This document shows, one piece after another, positions 53,386-62,796 of a stretch of 64,000 nucleotides of DNA. The stretch is from Pseudomonas abieticivorans (GTDB lineage: Bacteria > Pseudomonadota > Gammaproteobacteria > Pseudomonadales > Pseudomonadaceae): positions 5,697,501 to 5,761,500 of the forward strand of contig NZ_CP094975.1 of the NCBI RefSeq assembly GCF_023509015.1, written 5' to 3'. The first letter of the stretch is position 1. Each line of letters opens with the position of its first letter. The notes beneath the pieces were generated by a model. The model did no database searches. It was not told the origin of the DNA and worked only from the letters and a program-made list of their open reading frames with translations. A program made the translations under genes and the position numbers.

Positions 53386-54702
53386 ATGCACACTCACTCC
53401 ACCCCTTCGCGAAGCATGGCCCGCCGGGCTGCCTTCGGTAGTTTCCTCGGCAGCGTGGTCGAGTACTACGACTTCTTCATCTACGGCTCGGCCGCAGCGC
53501 TGGTGTTCAACAAGGTCTTTTTCCCGGGCAGCGATGCCATGGCCGGCACCCTGGCGGCACTGGCGACCTTTGGCGTGGGCTACATCGCCCGCCCGGTGGG
53601 CGCATTGGTGTGCGGCCACCTGGGCGACCGCATCGGCCGCAAGCAGGTGCTGTTGTTGACCCTGGTGCTGATGGGCCTGGCCACCTTCGCCATCGGCCTG
53701 CTGCCCACCTACGCGATGATCGGCACCTGGGCGCCGGCCTTGCTGGTGCTGTGCCGCTTGCTGCAGGGCTTTTCCGCCGGTGGCGAGCAAGTGGGCGCCA
53801 GCCTGTTGACCATGGAGCACGCGCCCAGCAAGCACCGCGCGTTCTACACCAGCTGGTTGCTCAACGGCGCGTCCATGGGCTCGATCCTCGCGACCTCGGT
53901 ATTTATCCCGATCTCGATGCTTAGCGAAGAACACCTGCTGGCCTGGGGTTGGCGCATTCCGTTCCTGTTGAGCGCGCTGATGGTCATCAGCACCTACCTG
54001 ATCCGTCGCGGCATCGACGAAAGCCCGGAATTCACGGCCACGGCGGCTAAACAACCGGTCGAGGAGCACATCCCGATCAAGCACTTGCTGCGTAACGAGC
54101 GCCGGGCGTTGGTCGTGGTGTTTTGCTGCGCGCTGATCACCTCGGTGTCGTCGCTGGTGATGATTTTCGGGTTGTCGTACGCCACCAACAACGAGCACAT
54201 CGACCGGCCGTCCATGCTCATGGCCATTTCCATCAGCCAGTTCGTCGCGCTGGTGTGCCACCCGCTGTTCGGCTGGCTGGCAGACCGCATCGGCAAGAAG
54301 CGCATCTTCGTCACCGGCGCCATGGCCTGCACGGTGGGGGTGTTCCTGTTCCTGTGGTCGATCAGCACCCACCAGCTATGGCTGATCATCGCCTGCACCA
54401 TCCTGCTCAAGGCCGTGTTCTACAGCGCGCCCAACGCCCTATGGCCGTCGTTCTACGCAGAAATGTTCAGCCCGAGGGTGCGCTATACCGGGGTGGGCCT
54501 GGCCACGCAACTGAGCTTCATCGTCGCGGGCTTTTCGCCCAGCCTGTGTTACGCGCTGCTGGGCGAAGGGCCGCAGGGCTGGGTGCCGGTGGCGTGCTTC
54601 ATGGGCGCGTTGGCGTTGGTGGCGGCGATCGCGGGGATGGTTTCGCGGCCGGCGAACGCCAGCGAGCCGGTGGCTGCTGGCGGGCTTTGCGCTCGGGCCT
54701 GA
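53386..54702 (+). CDS. MHS-family MFS transporter (metabolite:H+ symporter)
   Basis: A 438-residue transporter; ATG 53386 chosen. Family features are SVVEYYDFFIYGSAAALVF, GHLGDRIGRKQVLL (motif A), LLQGFSAGGEQVGAS and a second motif-A-like FGWLADRIGKKRIF after TM7. Members import carboxylates, shikimate, citrate or osmolytes with protons. With the upstream isomerase and SDR it likely brings in a sugar acid or related carboxylate. The operon starts at 51655. Confidence 0.9.
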   Translation: MHTHSTPSRSMARRAAFGSFLGSVVEYYDFFIYGSAAALVFNKVFFPGSDAMAGTLAALATFGVGYIARPVGALVCGHLGDRIGRKQVLLLTLVLMGLATFAIGLLPTYAMIGTWAPALLVLCRLLQGFSAGGEQVGASLLTMEHAPSKHRAFYTSWLLNGASMGSILATSVFIPISMLSEEHLLAWGWRIPFLLSALMVISTYLIRRGIDESPEFTATAAKQPVEEHIPIKHLLRNERRALVVVFCCALITSVSSLVMIFGLSYATNNEHIDRPSMLMAISISQFVALVCHPLFGWLADRIGKKRIFVTGAMACTVGVFLFLWSISTHQLWLIIACTILLKAVFYSAPNALWPSFYAEMFSPRVRYTGVGLATQLSFIVAGFSPSLCYALLGEGPQGWVPVACFMGALALVAAIAGMVSRPANASEPVAAGGLCARA

Positions 54703-54722
54703 TGGCACGAGCGGTCAGGGCT

Positions 54723-55526
54723 TCAGGGCGCCGGGTACTCCAGCGACACATCCGGCCACGGCGTCAGCACCTCAAAGCCCGTGTCGGTCACCGCCACCAT
54801 GTGCTCCCACTGCGCCGACAGTGAGCCATCGGTGGTGACCACGGTCCAGCCATCGGCAAGGGTCTTGACCATGCGTTTGCCGGCGTTGAGCATCGGCTCG
54901 ATGGTGAACACCATGCCGGCTTGCAGTTTCAGGCCGTGCCCCGGGTTGCCGTAATGCAGCACCTGGGGTTCGTCGTGGTAAACCTTGCCGATGCCATGGC
55001 CGCAGTACTCGCGCACCACGCTGAAACCGTCGCGGTGGGCCACCGTCTGGATCGCGTGGCCCACGTCGCCCAAGGTGGCGCCGGGGCGCACGGCGCGGAT
55101 GCCGGCACACATGGCTTCGTAGGTGGTGCTGACCAGGCGCTGTGCTTGCGGCTGCGGCTCGCCGACGAAGTACATGCGGCTGGTGTCGCCGTACCAGCCG
55201 TCCTTGATCACGGCGATGTCGATGTTGATGATGTCGCCATCTTTGAGCGGCACGGCCGATGGGATGCCATGGCACACGACATCATTGACCGATGCGCACA
55301 CGGTTTTGGGAAAGCCATGGTAGCCGACGTTGGCCGGGATGGTTTTCTGCACCTTGACGATGTAGTCGTTGCACAACTGGTCGAGCTGGTCGGTGGTCAC
55401 CCCAGGCTTAATGTGCTCGGCGATCATGTGCAGCACCTCGGCGGCCAGCTTGCCGGCGATGCGTGCGCTGTCGATTTGGGCCGCGGTCTTGAGGGCCACC
55501 TGGTTGCGCATCGCTGGACGGCTCAT
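54723..55526 (-). CDS. map: Type I methionine aminopeptidase (second copy), coupled to ParD-like gene
   Basis: A 267-residue M24 enzyme with every ligand region present: VCHGIP, INIDIAVIKDGWYGDTSRMY (two Asp), REYCGHGIGKVYHDEP (His), FTIEPML (Glu) and SLSAQWEHM (Glu). It removes N-terminal Met from new proteins. Housekeeping map lies with rpsB-tsf in Pseudomonas, so this is likely an additional copy. Its ATG overlaps the stop of a ParD-like gene (4 bp), a toxin-antitoxin-like arrangement. Confidence 0.92.
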   Translation of the reverse strand: MSRPAMRNQVALKTAAQIDSARIAGKLAAEVLHMIAEHIKPGVTTDQLDQLCNDYIVKVQKTIPANVGYHGFPKTVCASVNDVVCHGIPSAVPLKDGDIINIDIAVIKDGWYGDTSRMYFVGEPQPQAQRLVSTTYEAMCAGIRAVRPGATLGDVGHAIQTVAHRDGFSVVREYCGHGIGKVYHDEPQVLHYGNPGHGLKLQAGMVFTIEPMLNAGKRMVKTLADGWTVVTTDGSLSAQWEHMVAVTDTGFEVLTPWPDVSLEYPAP

Positions 55527-55765
55527 CGGGCCACCCCGACGACGGCGCGCAGCGGTTCACAGGCACCGCCCAAGGTCAGGCCACCGGCCAGTTCCGCCTG
55601 GATCAGCAAACGCGACAGCTCCCGATGATTGAGCTCTGGGTGCAACTCGGCGAGCATGCCGATGCGCATCCAGTGTTCGGCCTGCGCGTTGATGGAGCGG
55701 CTGAGCGCATTGCCGGCGATGCGCAGGTTTTCGTGCATTTGCTCAGAGATCTTGACGATGCCCAT
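55523..55765 (-). CDS. ParD-like (ribbon-helix-helix) antitoxin-family protein
   Basis: An 80-residue protein starting MGIVKISEQMHENLRIAGNALSRSINAQAEHWMRIGML: the short N-terminal strand and two helices fit a ribbon-helix-helix DNA-binding fold of the ParD-like family. The C-terminal part is non-basic and hydrophobic. It is translationally coupled to the Map gene in place of a ParE toxin. It probably binds the palindrome just upstream of its own start. Confidence 0.78.
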   Translation of the reverse strand: MGIVKISEQMHENLRIAGNALSRSINAQAEHWMRIGMLAELHPELNHRELSRLLIQAELAGGLTLGGACEPLRAVVGVAR

Positions 55766-55780
55766 GGGGGAGGGTGCCTT

Positions 55781-55804
55781 ATATGAAACGTATATGTTTC
55801 GTAT
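55781..55804 (-). promoter_or_regulatory. Palindromic operator candidate of the ParD-like/Map operon
   Basis: The sequence ATATGAAACGTATATGTTTC lies 16 bp upstream of the ParD-like start. The arms GAAAC (55785-55789) and GTTTC (55796-55800) flank an ATGC-balanced centre, and the outer ATA/TAT extend the symmetry. Its size and position fit autoregulation by a ribbon-helix-helix dimer pair. Confidence 0.65.
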
Positions 55805-55945
55805 GGTAGGCGAAGGGGTGGCACACCGCAAGTTTATGACCGGCCTGGGTTATGGAGGGCGCGCGTTGGCAGATCGCTCACGACTTGCGGTGGAAAAACC
55901 GGGATAATGGCGGCCAATTCGTTTTGCTCGCATGGTAATTCCCGC

Positions 55946-58150
55946 ATGGAAATCAAAGTCAATTTTCTCGACAACCTTCGGCTTGAAGCCAAGTTCGATG
56001 ATTTCACGGTGGTGGCCGACCAACCCATTCGCTACAAAGGCGATGGTTCGGCGCCGGGCCCGTTTGATTATTTCCTGGCGTCGTCGGCGTTGTGCGCGGC
56101 TTACTTTGTGAAGTTGTACTGCGATACCCGCGACATCCCCACCGATAACATTCGCCTGTCGCAAAACAACATCGTCGACCCGGAAAACCGCTACAACCAG
56201 ATCTTCAAGATCCAGGTCGAGTTGCCGGCCGATATCAGCGCCAAGGACCGCCAGGGTATCTTGCGTTCCATCGACCGCTGCACGGTGAAGAAGGTGGTGC
56301 AAGCCGGGCCGCAATTCGTGATCGAGGAAGTGGATAACCTGGACGCCGATGCCCAGGCCTTGTTGATGCCCGCGTCGGCGGCGCACGCCAGCACGTACAT
56401 TGCCGGCAAGGACCTGCCGCTGGAGCAGACCATCGCCAATATGTCGGCCATCCTGGCGGGCTTGGGCATGAAGATTGAGATCGCCTCGTGGCGCAACATC
56501 GTGCCCAATGTCTGGTCGTTGCACATCCGCGACGCGCACTCGCCCATGTGCTTCACCAACGGCAAGGGTGCGACCAAAGAGGGCGCCCTGGCGTCGGCGC
56601 TGGGCGAGTTCATCGAGCGCTTGAACTGCAACTTCTTCTATAACGATCAGTTCTGGGGCGAAGACATCGCCAACGCAGCGTTCGTGCACTACCCGGATGA
56701 ACGTTGGTTCCAGCCGGGCCGCAAAGACGAGCTGCCGCCGCAAATCCTCGACGCGCACTGCCTGAAAATCTATAACCGCGAAGGCGACCTGCGTGGCTCG
56801 CACCTGTTCGATACCAACTCGGGCAACGAGGCGCGCGGGATTGTCTCGCTGCCCTTCGTTCGTCAGTCCGATGGCGAGGTGGTGTACTTCCCGTCCAACC
56901 TCATCGAAAACCTGTTCCTGAGCAACGGCATGAGCGCCGGCAACACCCTGGCCGAAGCCCAGGTGCAGTGCTTGTCGGAAATTTTCGAGCGTGCGGTGAA
57001 GCGCGAAATCATCGAAGGCGAATTCGCCCTGCCGGACGTACCGGCCCACGTGTTGGCCAAATACCCGGCGATCATGGCCGGCATCGAGGGGCTGGAGGCC
57101 CAGGGCTTCCCGGTGCTGGTGAAGGACGCGTCCCTGGGCGGTGAGTTCCCGGTGATGTGCGTCACGCTGATGAACCCGCGCACCGGCGGCGTGTTTGCCT
57201 CGTTTGGCGCGCACCCAAGCCTGGAAGTGGCGCTGGAGCGCAGCCTCACGGAGCTGCTGCAGGGGCGCAGCTTCGAAGGCCTGAACGATTTGCCACAGCC
57301 GACCTTTGCCGGCCACGCGGTCACCGAGCCCAACAACTTCGTCGAGCACTTCATCGACTCCAGCGGCGTGGTGTCGTGGCGCTTCTTCAGCGCCCAGTCC
57401 GACTACGAGTTCGTGGAGTGGGACTTCACCAGCGAAGGCGACAACGCCAACGTCGAAGAAGCCGCCACGTTGTTCGGCATTCTCGAAGGCATGGGCAAGC
57501 AAGTCTACATGGCGGTGTACGAGCACCTCGGCGCCAAGGCCTGCCGCATCCTGGTGCCCGACTATTCGGAAATCTACCCAGTGGACGACCTGATCTGGGA
57601 CAACACCAACAAGGCGCTGTTCTTCCGCACCGACATCCTCAACCTGCATCGCCTGGACGAAGATGACCTCAAGGCTTTGGCTGAGCGCCTGGTCGAAAGC
57701 GAGCTGGACGACTACACCGACATCACCTCGCTGATCGGCATCGAGTTCGACGACAACACCGCTTGGGGCCAGTTGACCATCCTGGAGTTGAAACTGCTGA
57801 TTTACCTGGCCTTGCAGCAATTTGAGGAAGCCAAGGAGGCGGTGGAAGCTTTCCTGCAGTACAACGACAACACGGTGGAGCGCGGCTTGTTCTACCAGGC
57901 GGTGAACGCGGTGCTGGAGATGGAACTGGACGAAGACCTGGAGCTGGCTGATTACGAGGTCAATTTCCGGCGCATGTTCGGCAACGAGCGCATGGACGCG
58001 GCCATCGGTTCAGTCAACGGCTCGGTACGTTTCCACGGTCTGACGCCGACCAACATGAAGCTGGAAGGCCTGGACCGGCACCTGCGGTTGGTGGAGAGCT
58101 ACAAAAAACTGCACGCGGCGCGGGCCAAGGTGGCGGGGCTGGCCGGTTAA
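55946..58150 (+). CDS. OsmC-YcaO fusion protein
   Basis: A 734-residue protein; ATG 55946 is the first that fits the OsmC fold. Residues 1-140 are OsmC-like (MEIKVNFLDNLRLEAKF, FDYFLASSALCAAYFVKLYC with the redox Cys). The central and C-terminal parts are YcaO (GKGATKEGALASALGEFIERL for ATP/Mg and later LIWDNTNKALFF). E. coli YcaO is related and supports ribosomal protein S12 methylthiolation by RimO; TOMM-type YcaO enzymes modify peptides. No precursor peptide is adjacent, so the non-TOMM role is favoured. Confidence 0.88.
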   Translation: MEIKVNFLDNLRLEAKFDDFTVVADQPIRYKGDGSAPGPFDYFLASSALCAAYFVKLYCDTRDIPTDNIRLSQNNIVDPENRYNQIFKIQVELPADISAKDRQGILRSIDRCTVKKVVQAGPQFVIEEVDNLDADAQALLMPASAAHASTYIAGKDLPLEQTIANMSAILAGLGMKIEIASWRNIVPNVWSLHIRDAHSPMCFTNGKGATKEGALASALGEFIERLNCNFFYNDQFWGEDIANAAFVHYPDERWFQPGRKDELPPQILDAHCLKIYNREGDLRGSHLFDTNSGNEARGIVSLPFVRQSDGEVVYFPSNLIENLFLSNGMSAGNTLAEAQVQCLSEIFERAVKREIIEGEFALPDVPAHVLAKYPAIMAGIEGLEAQGFPVLVKDASLGGEFPVMCVTLMNPRTGGVFASFGAHPSLEVALERSLTELLQGRSFEGLNDLPQPTFAGHAVTEPNNFVEHFIDSSGVVSWRFFSAQSDYEFVEWDFTSEGDNANVEEAATLFGILEGMGKQVYMAVYEHLGAKACRILVPDYSEIYPVDDLIWDNTNKALFFRTDILNLHRLDEDDLKALAERLVESELDDYTDITSLIGIEFDDNTAWGQLTILELKLLIYLALQQFEEAKEAVEAFLQYNDNTVERGLFYQAVNAVLEMELDEDLELADYEVNFRRMFGNERMDAAIGSVNGSVRFHGLTPTNMKLEGLDRHLRLVESYKKLHAARAKVAGLAG

Positions 58151-58154
58151 GGGC

Positions 58155-58242
58155 GCGGCGGTCCGGTTTGTCCGCGAAAAAAGCATGCTGTGGTTTGCCT
58201 GATGCATCACGGTGTGTTTTTCGCGGATAAATCCGCTCCTAC
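58155..58242. repeat. Degenerate REPIN after the OsmC-YcaO gene
   Basis: The left REP is degenerate (GCGGTCCGGTTTGTCCGCGAAA) while the right copy TTCGCGGATAAATCCGCTCC is intact. It lies between the OsmC-YcaO stop and the diguanylate cyclase gene and may shield the former's mRNA. Confidence 0.82.
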
Positions 58243-58299
58243 GGGGCCCTGTAGCCTTACACAGGTCGCGCTTCGAAGCGTTTGGCGAGGTGGTTGAGC

Positions 58300-59319
58300 A
58301 TGCATGCATCGCAAGAAACGCTGGAGCAAAAATCCTTTGCTCAATTGCGCCCGCTGAAAATTTCCAGCGAGATTTTGGCTACCGCCGTGTGCTTGCTGGT
58401 GTTGGTGCTGGCCAACACCAGCCAGGCGCTGTCGCCCTGGCTCTACGGGTATTGCCTGGTGGCCGGCATGGCCTGCTACCTCACCTACCGGGCCCGCACC
58501 ACGCGCCAGCTATGGTTGACCGGCATGCTGTTGCTGTGCACCTGCACCGCCTGCCTGGGCTCGCTGGCCATCGCCCTGGGCAACCCGCTCCTGTGGTTCT
58601 TGCCCATCGGCCTGGTGTTGAGCTTGCCGGTGTCGGCCATGCACGATCATCCGTTGCACGCCCTCAGTACCGGGGGCGCCATCTGGGCCACGCTGTTCTA
58701 TGTGGTGCAACCCAACTTCGACCGGCAACTGGACCTCACCCTGACGCTGATACTGATCACTGGCAGCCTGCTGGTGGCCACCCTGGTGTGCACGACGTTT
58801 TGCCGTACCCGCAAAGACGTGTTCGATTTACAGCGCCAACTGCATGGCATGGCCTACAAGGACGCCCTGACGGGGCTGCCCAATCGACGGGCCTTCATGG
58901 AGCAACTGGGTGCGACGCTGGAGCAAGGATCGGCAGCGTTATTTTTCCTGATGATCGACATCGACGACTTCAAGAAAATCAACGACGGCTTCGGCCATGA
59001 TGTCGGCGACAGGGTGCTGGTGGAGGTGGCCAAGGTGCTGCGCGAGCACAGCCTGGGCCACAACTTCGCCCGCCTGGGCGGTGAGGAGTTCGCGGTTGCC
59101 GCCCAGGTGGCGGACGTTAGCGCAGCGCAGGCACTGGCTGGCAGCCTGGTCGAGGCCGTGCACTCAAGCCAGGTGTACGGCCTCATGGTGTCCATCAGCG
59201 TAGGGTTGGCGCAACACGCGTGCGAGGAAACTTTGTTCAGCCTGATGCGCCGTGCTGACCTTGCGCTGTATGAAGCCAAAAGTGCTGGCAAGAACCGCCA
59301 CGCATTGGCAGCCTCCTAA
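58300..59319 (+). CDS. Membrane-bound diguanylate cyclase (GGDEF)
   Basis: A 339-residue protein. About five or six TM helices in residues 25-170 are followed by a GGDEF domain: DALTGLPNRRAFMEQL, MIDIDDFKKINDGFGHDVGD and the active site RLGGEEFAV near residue 265. The active site is GGEEF, so it should make cyclic di-GMP. No RxxD inhibitory site is visible upstream of GGEEF. The TM sensor has no recognised domain name. Confidence 0.92.
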   Translation: MHASQETLEQKSFAQLRPLKISSEILATAVCLLVLVLANTSQALSPWLYGYCLVAGMACYLTYRARTTRQLWLTGMLLLCTCTACLGSLAIALGNPLLWFLPIGLVLSLPVSAMHDHPLHALSTGGAIWATLFYVVQPNFDRQLDLTLTLILITGSLLVATLVCTTFCRTRKDVFDLQRQLHGMAYKDALTGLPNRRAFMEQLGATLEQGSAALFFLMIDIDDFKKINDGFGHDVGDRVLVEVAKVLREHSLGHNFARLGGEEFAVAAQVADVSAAQALAGSLVEAVHSSQVYGLMVSISVGLAQHACEETLFSLMRRADLALYEAKSAGKNRHALAAS

Positions 59320-59323
59320 GCGC

Positions 59324-59767
59324 TTACCGTTCAGGATTGACGATGTTCGATTCGACTTTCTTGCCCATGCTGATGCGTGGCTCGACCGAATAGCCCAGGG
59401 CCTCGTAGAAGCCTATGACACGTTCGTTGTCGTTGGTAATCTGCAGGTTGATTTTCATGCACCCACGCGCGGTCAAGGCGGCCTCCGCATGACCGATCAA
59501 GCGTGCTCCAATGCCTTGGCGCTGATGGGCAGAATGCACCGCTACCGAATACAGCCAGCCACGATGACCGTCGTAACCGGCCATCACGGTGCCAATCACG
59601 GCATCACCGGCCAGTGCTACAAAAAACAGGCCGTCTGAAGCGGCGAGCTTTTTGTCGATTGCAAGGCTTGGGGTGTTGTGGGCGGTGTTATATCCGAAAA
59701 CAGATTCCCACAGCGCAATGACGCCAAGGCGATGGTGTTCGTTTGAATACTCAGTGATGGCGTGCAT
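59324..59767 (-). CDS. GNAT-family N-acetyltransferase
   Basis: A 147-residue protein with the GNAT cofactor loop RQGIGARLIGHAEAAL (Q/RxxGxG/A) and preceding strand WLYSVAVHSAHQ. The C-terminal FYEALGYSVEPR is also typical. It transfers acetyl from acetyl-CoA to an amine; the substrate is unknown. It resembles YpeA-type small acetyltransferases. It is convergent with the diguanylate cyclase gene, leaving 4 bp between. Confidence 0.9.
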   Translation of the reverse strand: MHAITEYSNEHHRLGVIALWESVFGYNTAHNTPSLAIDKKLAASDGLFFVALAGDAVIGTVMAGYDGHRGWLYSVAVHSAHQRQGIGARLIGHAEAALTARGCMKINLQITNDNERVIGFYEALGYSVEPRISMGKKVESNIVNPER

Positions 59768-59831
59768 GGCAGGGCCTTGGGTGGGGTGGCGTTAGGGGGC
59801 GGCGCTATCTTTTTGAACGACAGCTTTTGGC

Positions 59832-60815
59832 CTATTCAGCCCGCCCGAATTGCTTGCGATAACAGCTGGGGCTGCTGTCCAGGCTTTTGCGAAAGTGGTG
59901 CCGCAAGGTGGCGGCGGTGCCAAAGCCGCACCGCTCGGCAATCAGCGGCATGGGCAAGGTGCTGGTTTCCAGCAGAGCCTTGGCGCGCTCCAACCTGACC
60001 CCCAGCAACCAGTTGGCCGGCGTGGTGCCGGTGGCATCGTGAAAGCGGCGCAGGAACGTGCGGCGGCTCATGTGGGCGGTGCGCGCCATGTGCTCGATAT
60101 CGATATCGCTGTGCGGGCTGGCCATTAGTGCGTCCAGCATTGGCGCCAGGCTGCTACCGGGCCGAACGGTGACGGGCTGTTCGATATATTGTGCCTGGCA
60201 CCCCAGCCGATGGGGCGGCGTAACCATGCGCCGCGCCGCGCGGTTGGCCGCTTCAGGGCCAAAGTCGCGGCGGATCAAATACAGGCAGGCATCGAGCCCG
60301 GAGGCGCAGCCAGCCGAGGTCAGGATATTACCTTCGTCCACGTACAGCACCGACGGCTCGACCTGAATATCGGGGTAGGCCCGGGACAATGCCTCGTGAT
60401 GGTGCCAATGGGTAGTGGCGCGCCGGCCCGCCAGCAAACCGGTGGCCGCCAGCACAAAGGTGCCGGCGCAAATAGTCACGATGCGACAGCCCCGTTGGCT
60501 GGCCGCCCGCAGCGCATCGAGCAGGCCGGCCGGCACCTCTTCAGCCAGGTCGCGCCAGCCAGGGATGACGACAGTGCCAGCCTGCTCCAGCAACTCCAGG
60601 CCGCCTTGCACGGTGATCTGCACGCCGCCAAACGCCCTCAGCGGGCCCGGCTCGGCTGCAGCGACGCGCAACTCATAGAGGGGGCGTTTGAGCTGCGGGT
60701 CGTTGCGCCCGAAGGCTTCGATGGCGGTGCCGAATTCAAAGGTACACAGCTGGTCGTACGCCAGCACGACGAGGCGGTTATTGAACGGTATTGAGTCAGG
60801 CAGGTGTTTTGGCAT
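59832..60815 (-). CDS. GlxA-type AraC-family regulator with DJ-1/PfpI domain
   Basis: A 327-residue protein. The N-terminal two thirds is a DJ-1/PfpI-like domain (RIVTICAGTFVLAATGLL with the nucleophile-elbow Cys, ATTHWHHHEAL) and the last 100 residues are an AraC double HTH (DIEHMARTAHMSRRTFLRRF, IAERCGFGTAATLRHHF). Start 60815. Its divergent position opposite a DHA2 exporter suggests it senses a small toxic compound and induces that exporter. Confidence 0.9.
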   Translation of the reverse strand: MPKHLPDSIPFNNRLVVLAYDQLCTFEFGTAIEAFGRNDPQLKRPLYELRVAAAEPGPLRAFGGVQITVQGGLELLEQAGTVVIPGWRDLAEEVPAGLLDALRAASQRGCRIVTICAGTFVLAATGLLAGRRATTHWHHHEALSRAYPDIQVEPSVLYVDEGNILTSAGCASGLDACLYLIRRDFGPEAANRAARRMVTPPHRLGCQAQYIEQPVTVRPGSSLAPMLDALMASPHSDIDIEHMARTAHMSRRTFLRRFHDATGTTPANWLLGVRLERAKALLETSTLPMPLIAERCGFGTAATLRHHFRKSLDSSPSCYRKQFGRAE

Positions 60816-60908
60816 GAAATTGACGATACCTGGCATTCGTGCCGATTTCCACCGGCGCGCCTGCCCCTGATCATCGCTGCACTCACTGTGGCTATGCAAA
60901 GGTGCAAC

Positions 60909-62396
60909 ATGAAGGACTCGGTAAAGGCGCTGTCCGCCGTGTGTTTGGCGGCAATGATGTTTGGTTTGGAAATCTCCAGTATCCCGGTGATATTGCCCAC
61001 CCTTGAGGCATTGCTCAAAAGCCGGTTCAGTGACCTGCAGTGGATCATGAACGCCTACACACTGGCCTGCACGACCGTGTTGATGGCCGTGGGCACGCTG
61101 GTGGATCGCTACGGGCGCAAAGCCTTGTTTATCCAAAGCGTCGCGGTATTTGGCCTGGCCTCGTTGGCCTGCGGCCTGGCGGACAGCGCCGCGCAACTGA
61201 TCATCGCCCGTGCGGTGCAGGGCGCCAGTGGCGGCGCCATGCTGGTGTGCCAGGTTTCGATTCTGTCCCGGCAGTTCACCGTGGCCCGTGAACGCAGCAA
61301 AGCGTTCGCCTTGTGGGGCATTGTGTTTGGCGCAGGCCTTGGGCTGGGCCCGATCATCGGCACCGGCATCCTTGCGTTGGCCAGCTGGCAGTGGGTGTTT
61401 CTGGTCCATGTGCCGATCGCCGCAGGCGCCTGTGCCCTTGCCGCCGCCGGGGTGCACGCTTCGAGCGAGGCGCCTACTGGCAAGCTGGATGGCGTCGGGA
61501 TTGTGTTGTTGGCCTTAGCCGTGTTCGGCCTGACCTACGTGATCATTCAAGGCTCACAGCCTGAAATGTCGAGTGTGGAAGCACGGGTGATCTTGTCGTT
61601 GACGCTGCTTGCGTTCGTGGCGTTCGTAATTTCGCAAAGGGTCAACCGCCAGCCGATGATGGATTTCTCGGTGTTGCGCATTCGCGGATTTTCCGGTGCG
61701 TTGCTCGGCTCGGCAGGCATGAACTTCAGTTTTTGGCCGCTGATGATCTACTTGCCCATCTACGTTCAGGCGGGTATGGGGCTGGGCAAAGGCGAAGCCG
61801 GCTTACTGTTGCTGGCGTATACGTTGCCGACGCTCTTCGTGCCGCCGCTGGGTGAGCGCCTGGCGCTGAAGCTGCATCCGGGTGTGGTCATCCCGGCAGG
61901 GCTGCTGGTGATCGGGGCGGGCTTGATGTTGATGTGTGCATCCATCGGCCATGCCCAACTGCTGGTACCGGGAATGGCCGCTGGCTGCTTGCTGGCCGGG
62001 ACGGGGTTGGGGCTGACCAACACCCCGGTGACCAACACCAGCACCGGCTCCGTGCCGCCAACCCGTGCCGGCATGGCGTCGGGCATGGACATGAGCGCGC
62101 GGATGACCTCGCTGGCCATCAACATCGCGGTCATGGGCTGGATACTGCTGCAAGGTATCAGCGTTGGGTTGCAGCAGGCATCGGGTGGGTTGAGCGATGC
62201 AGCAAGCTTGCACGCTGCGGCCCAGGCAGTGGCGGCGGGCAAGCAAGAGGTACCGGCAGCCGCCTTTCACGCGGCGCTCGATCTAGGCTTCACCTGGGTG
62301 CTGCTGTATGGCGTGGCCAGCGTCTGCCTGGCGGCGCTGGCGAGCTTTGTGGTGTTCAGGCCTTGGGCTGGGGGGGCGGTTTTGAAAACGGCTTGA
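60909..62396 (+). CDS. DHA2-type MFS drug exporter (14 TM)
   Basis: A 495-residue exporter (start ATG 60909; an in-frame ATG at 60894 is possible). It has FGLEISSIPVILPTLEALL, LVDRYGRKALF (motif A), ARAVQGASGGAMLV and the motif C-like FGAGLGLGPIIGTGIL. The loop after TM2 and the C-terminal TM pair complete a 14-TM topology. It is divergent from the GlxA-type regulator at 60815 with a 93-bp gap and probably regulated by it. Confidence 0.9.
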   Translation: MKDSVKALSAVCLAAMMFGLEISSIPVILPTLEALLKSRFSDLQWIMNAYTLACTTVLMAVGTLVDRYGRKALFIQSVAVFGLASLACGLADSAAQLIIARAVQGASGGAMLVCQVSILSRQFTVARERSKAFALWGIVFGAGLGLGPIIGTGILALASWQWVFLVHVPIAAGACALAAAGVHASSEAPTGKLDGVGIVLLALAVFGLTYVIIQGSQPEMSSVEARVILSLTLLAFVAFVISQRVNRQPMMDFSVLRIRGFSGALLGSAGMNFSFWPLMIYLPIYVQAGMGLGKGEAGLLLLAYTLPTLFVPPLGERLALKLHPGVVIPAGLLVIGAGLMLMCASIGHAQLLVPGMAAGCLLAGTGLGLTNTPVTNTSTGSVPPTRAGMASGMDMSARMTSLAINIAVMGWILLQGISVGLQQASGGLSDAASLHAAAQAVAAGKQEVPAAAFHAALDLGFTWVLLYGVASVCLAALASFVVFRPWAGGAVLKTA

Positions 62397-62397
62397 T

Positions 62398-62670
62398 CTA
62401 GCCTCCGTTGCGGCTTTCGTGGCCGGCCAGCAATGCATCCACCAAACCTTTTGCCCCCTCGATGTGGTGCAATGCAGACCACACCAACCCGCGGTCAGGG
62501 TTGGGTGTGTCGCACAGTTCGAACGTCGACGCGTGTGCGCACTTGAGCAGGTGCGACAGGTGGGTCAGGGCGTCTTCCAGGCTGATGCCGGAGTTTACGC
62601 TGAAGTAGGGCTGTTGCCCGGAATCGCACAGGCCGAAGGGCAGGGCGGTGGTTTCGGTGATGTCGTTCAT
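62398..62670 (-). CDS. DUF3077-family small protein
   Basis: A 90-residue protein with the DUF3077 core: PYFSVNSGISLEDALTHLSHLLKCAHASTFELCD. The conserved LFxVxxGxxxxDAL-like pattern and two Cys are visible. The family is frequent in Pseudomonas and of unknown function. It follows the small basic protein gene on the same strand with a REPIN between. Confidence 0.85.
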   Translation of the reverse strand: MNDITETTALPFGLCDSGQQPYFSVNSGISLEDALTHLSHLLKCAHASTFELCDTPNPDRGLVWSALHHIEGAKGLVDALLAGHESRNGG

Positions 62671-62710
62671 GGTCAATATCCTTCTTGATAAACGGGGCGC
62701 ACCCCATTCT

Positions 62711-62796
62711 GTAGGAGCGGATTTATCCGCGAAAAAAAACGCCACGGTCTATCAGTTGGACCGAGGTGCGTGCTTCGCGGATAAATCCGCTCCTAC
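62711..62796. repeat. REPIN inside the end of a small gene
   Basis: GTAGGAGCGGATTTATCCGC (62711) and the inverse TTCGCGGATAAATCCGCTCC near 62796 enclose a 40-bp linker. The right REP is part of the coding end of the leftward gene at 62752-62997. It belongs to the common family of the window. Confidence 0.9.

Noticed and set aside
55850..57820. 656-codon leftward open frame
   Set aside because: Antisense to the OsmC-YcaO fusion gene, whose domains are well supported.
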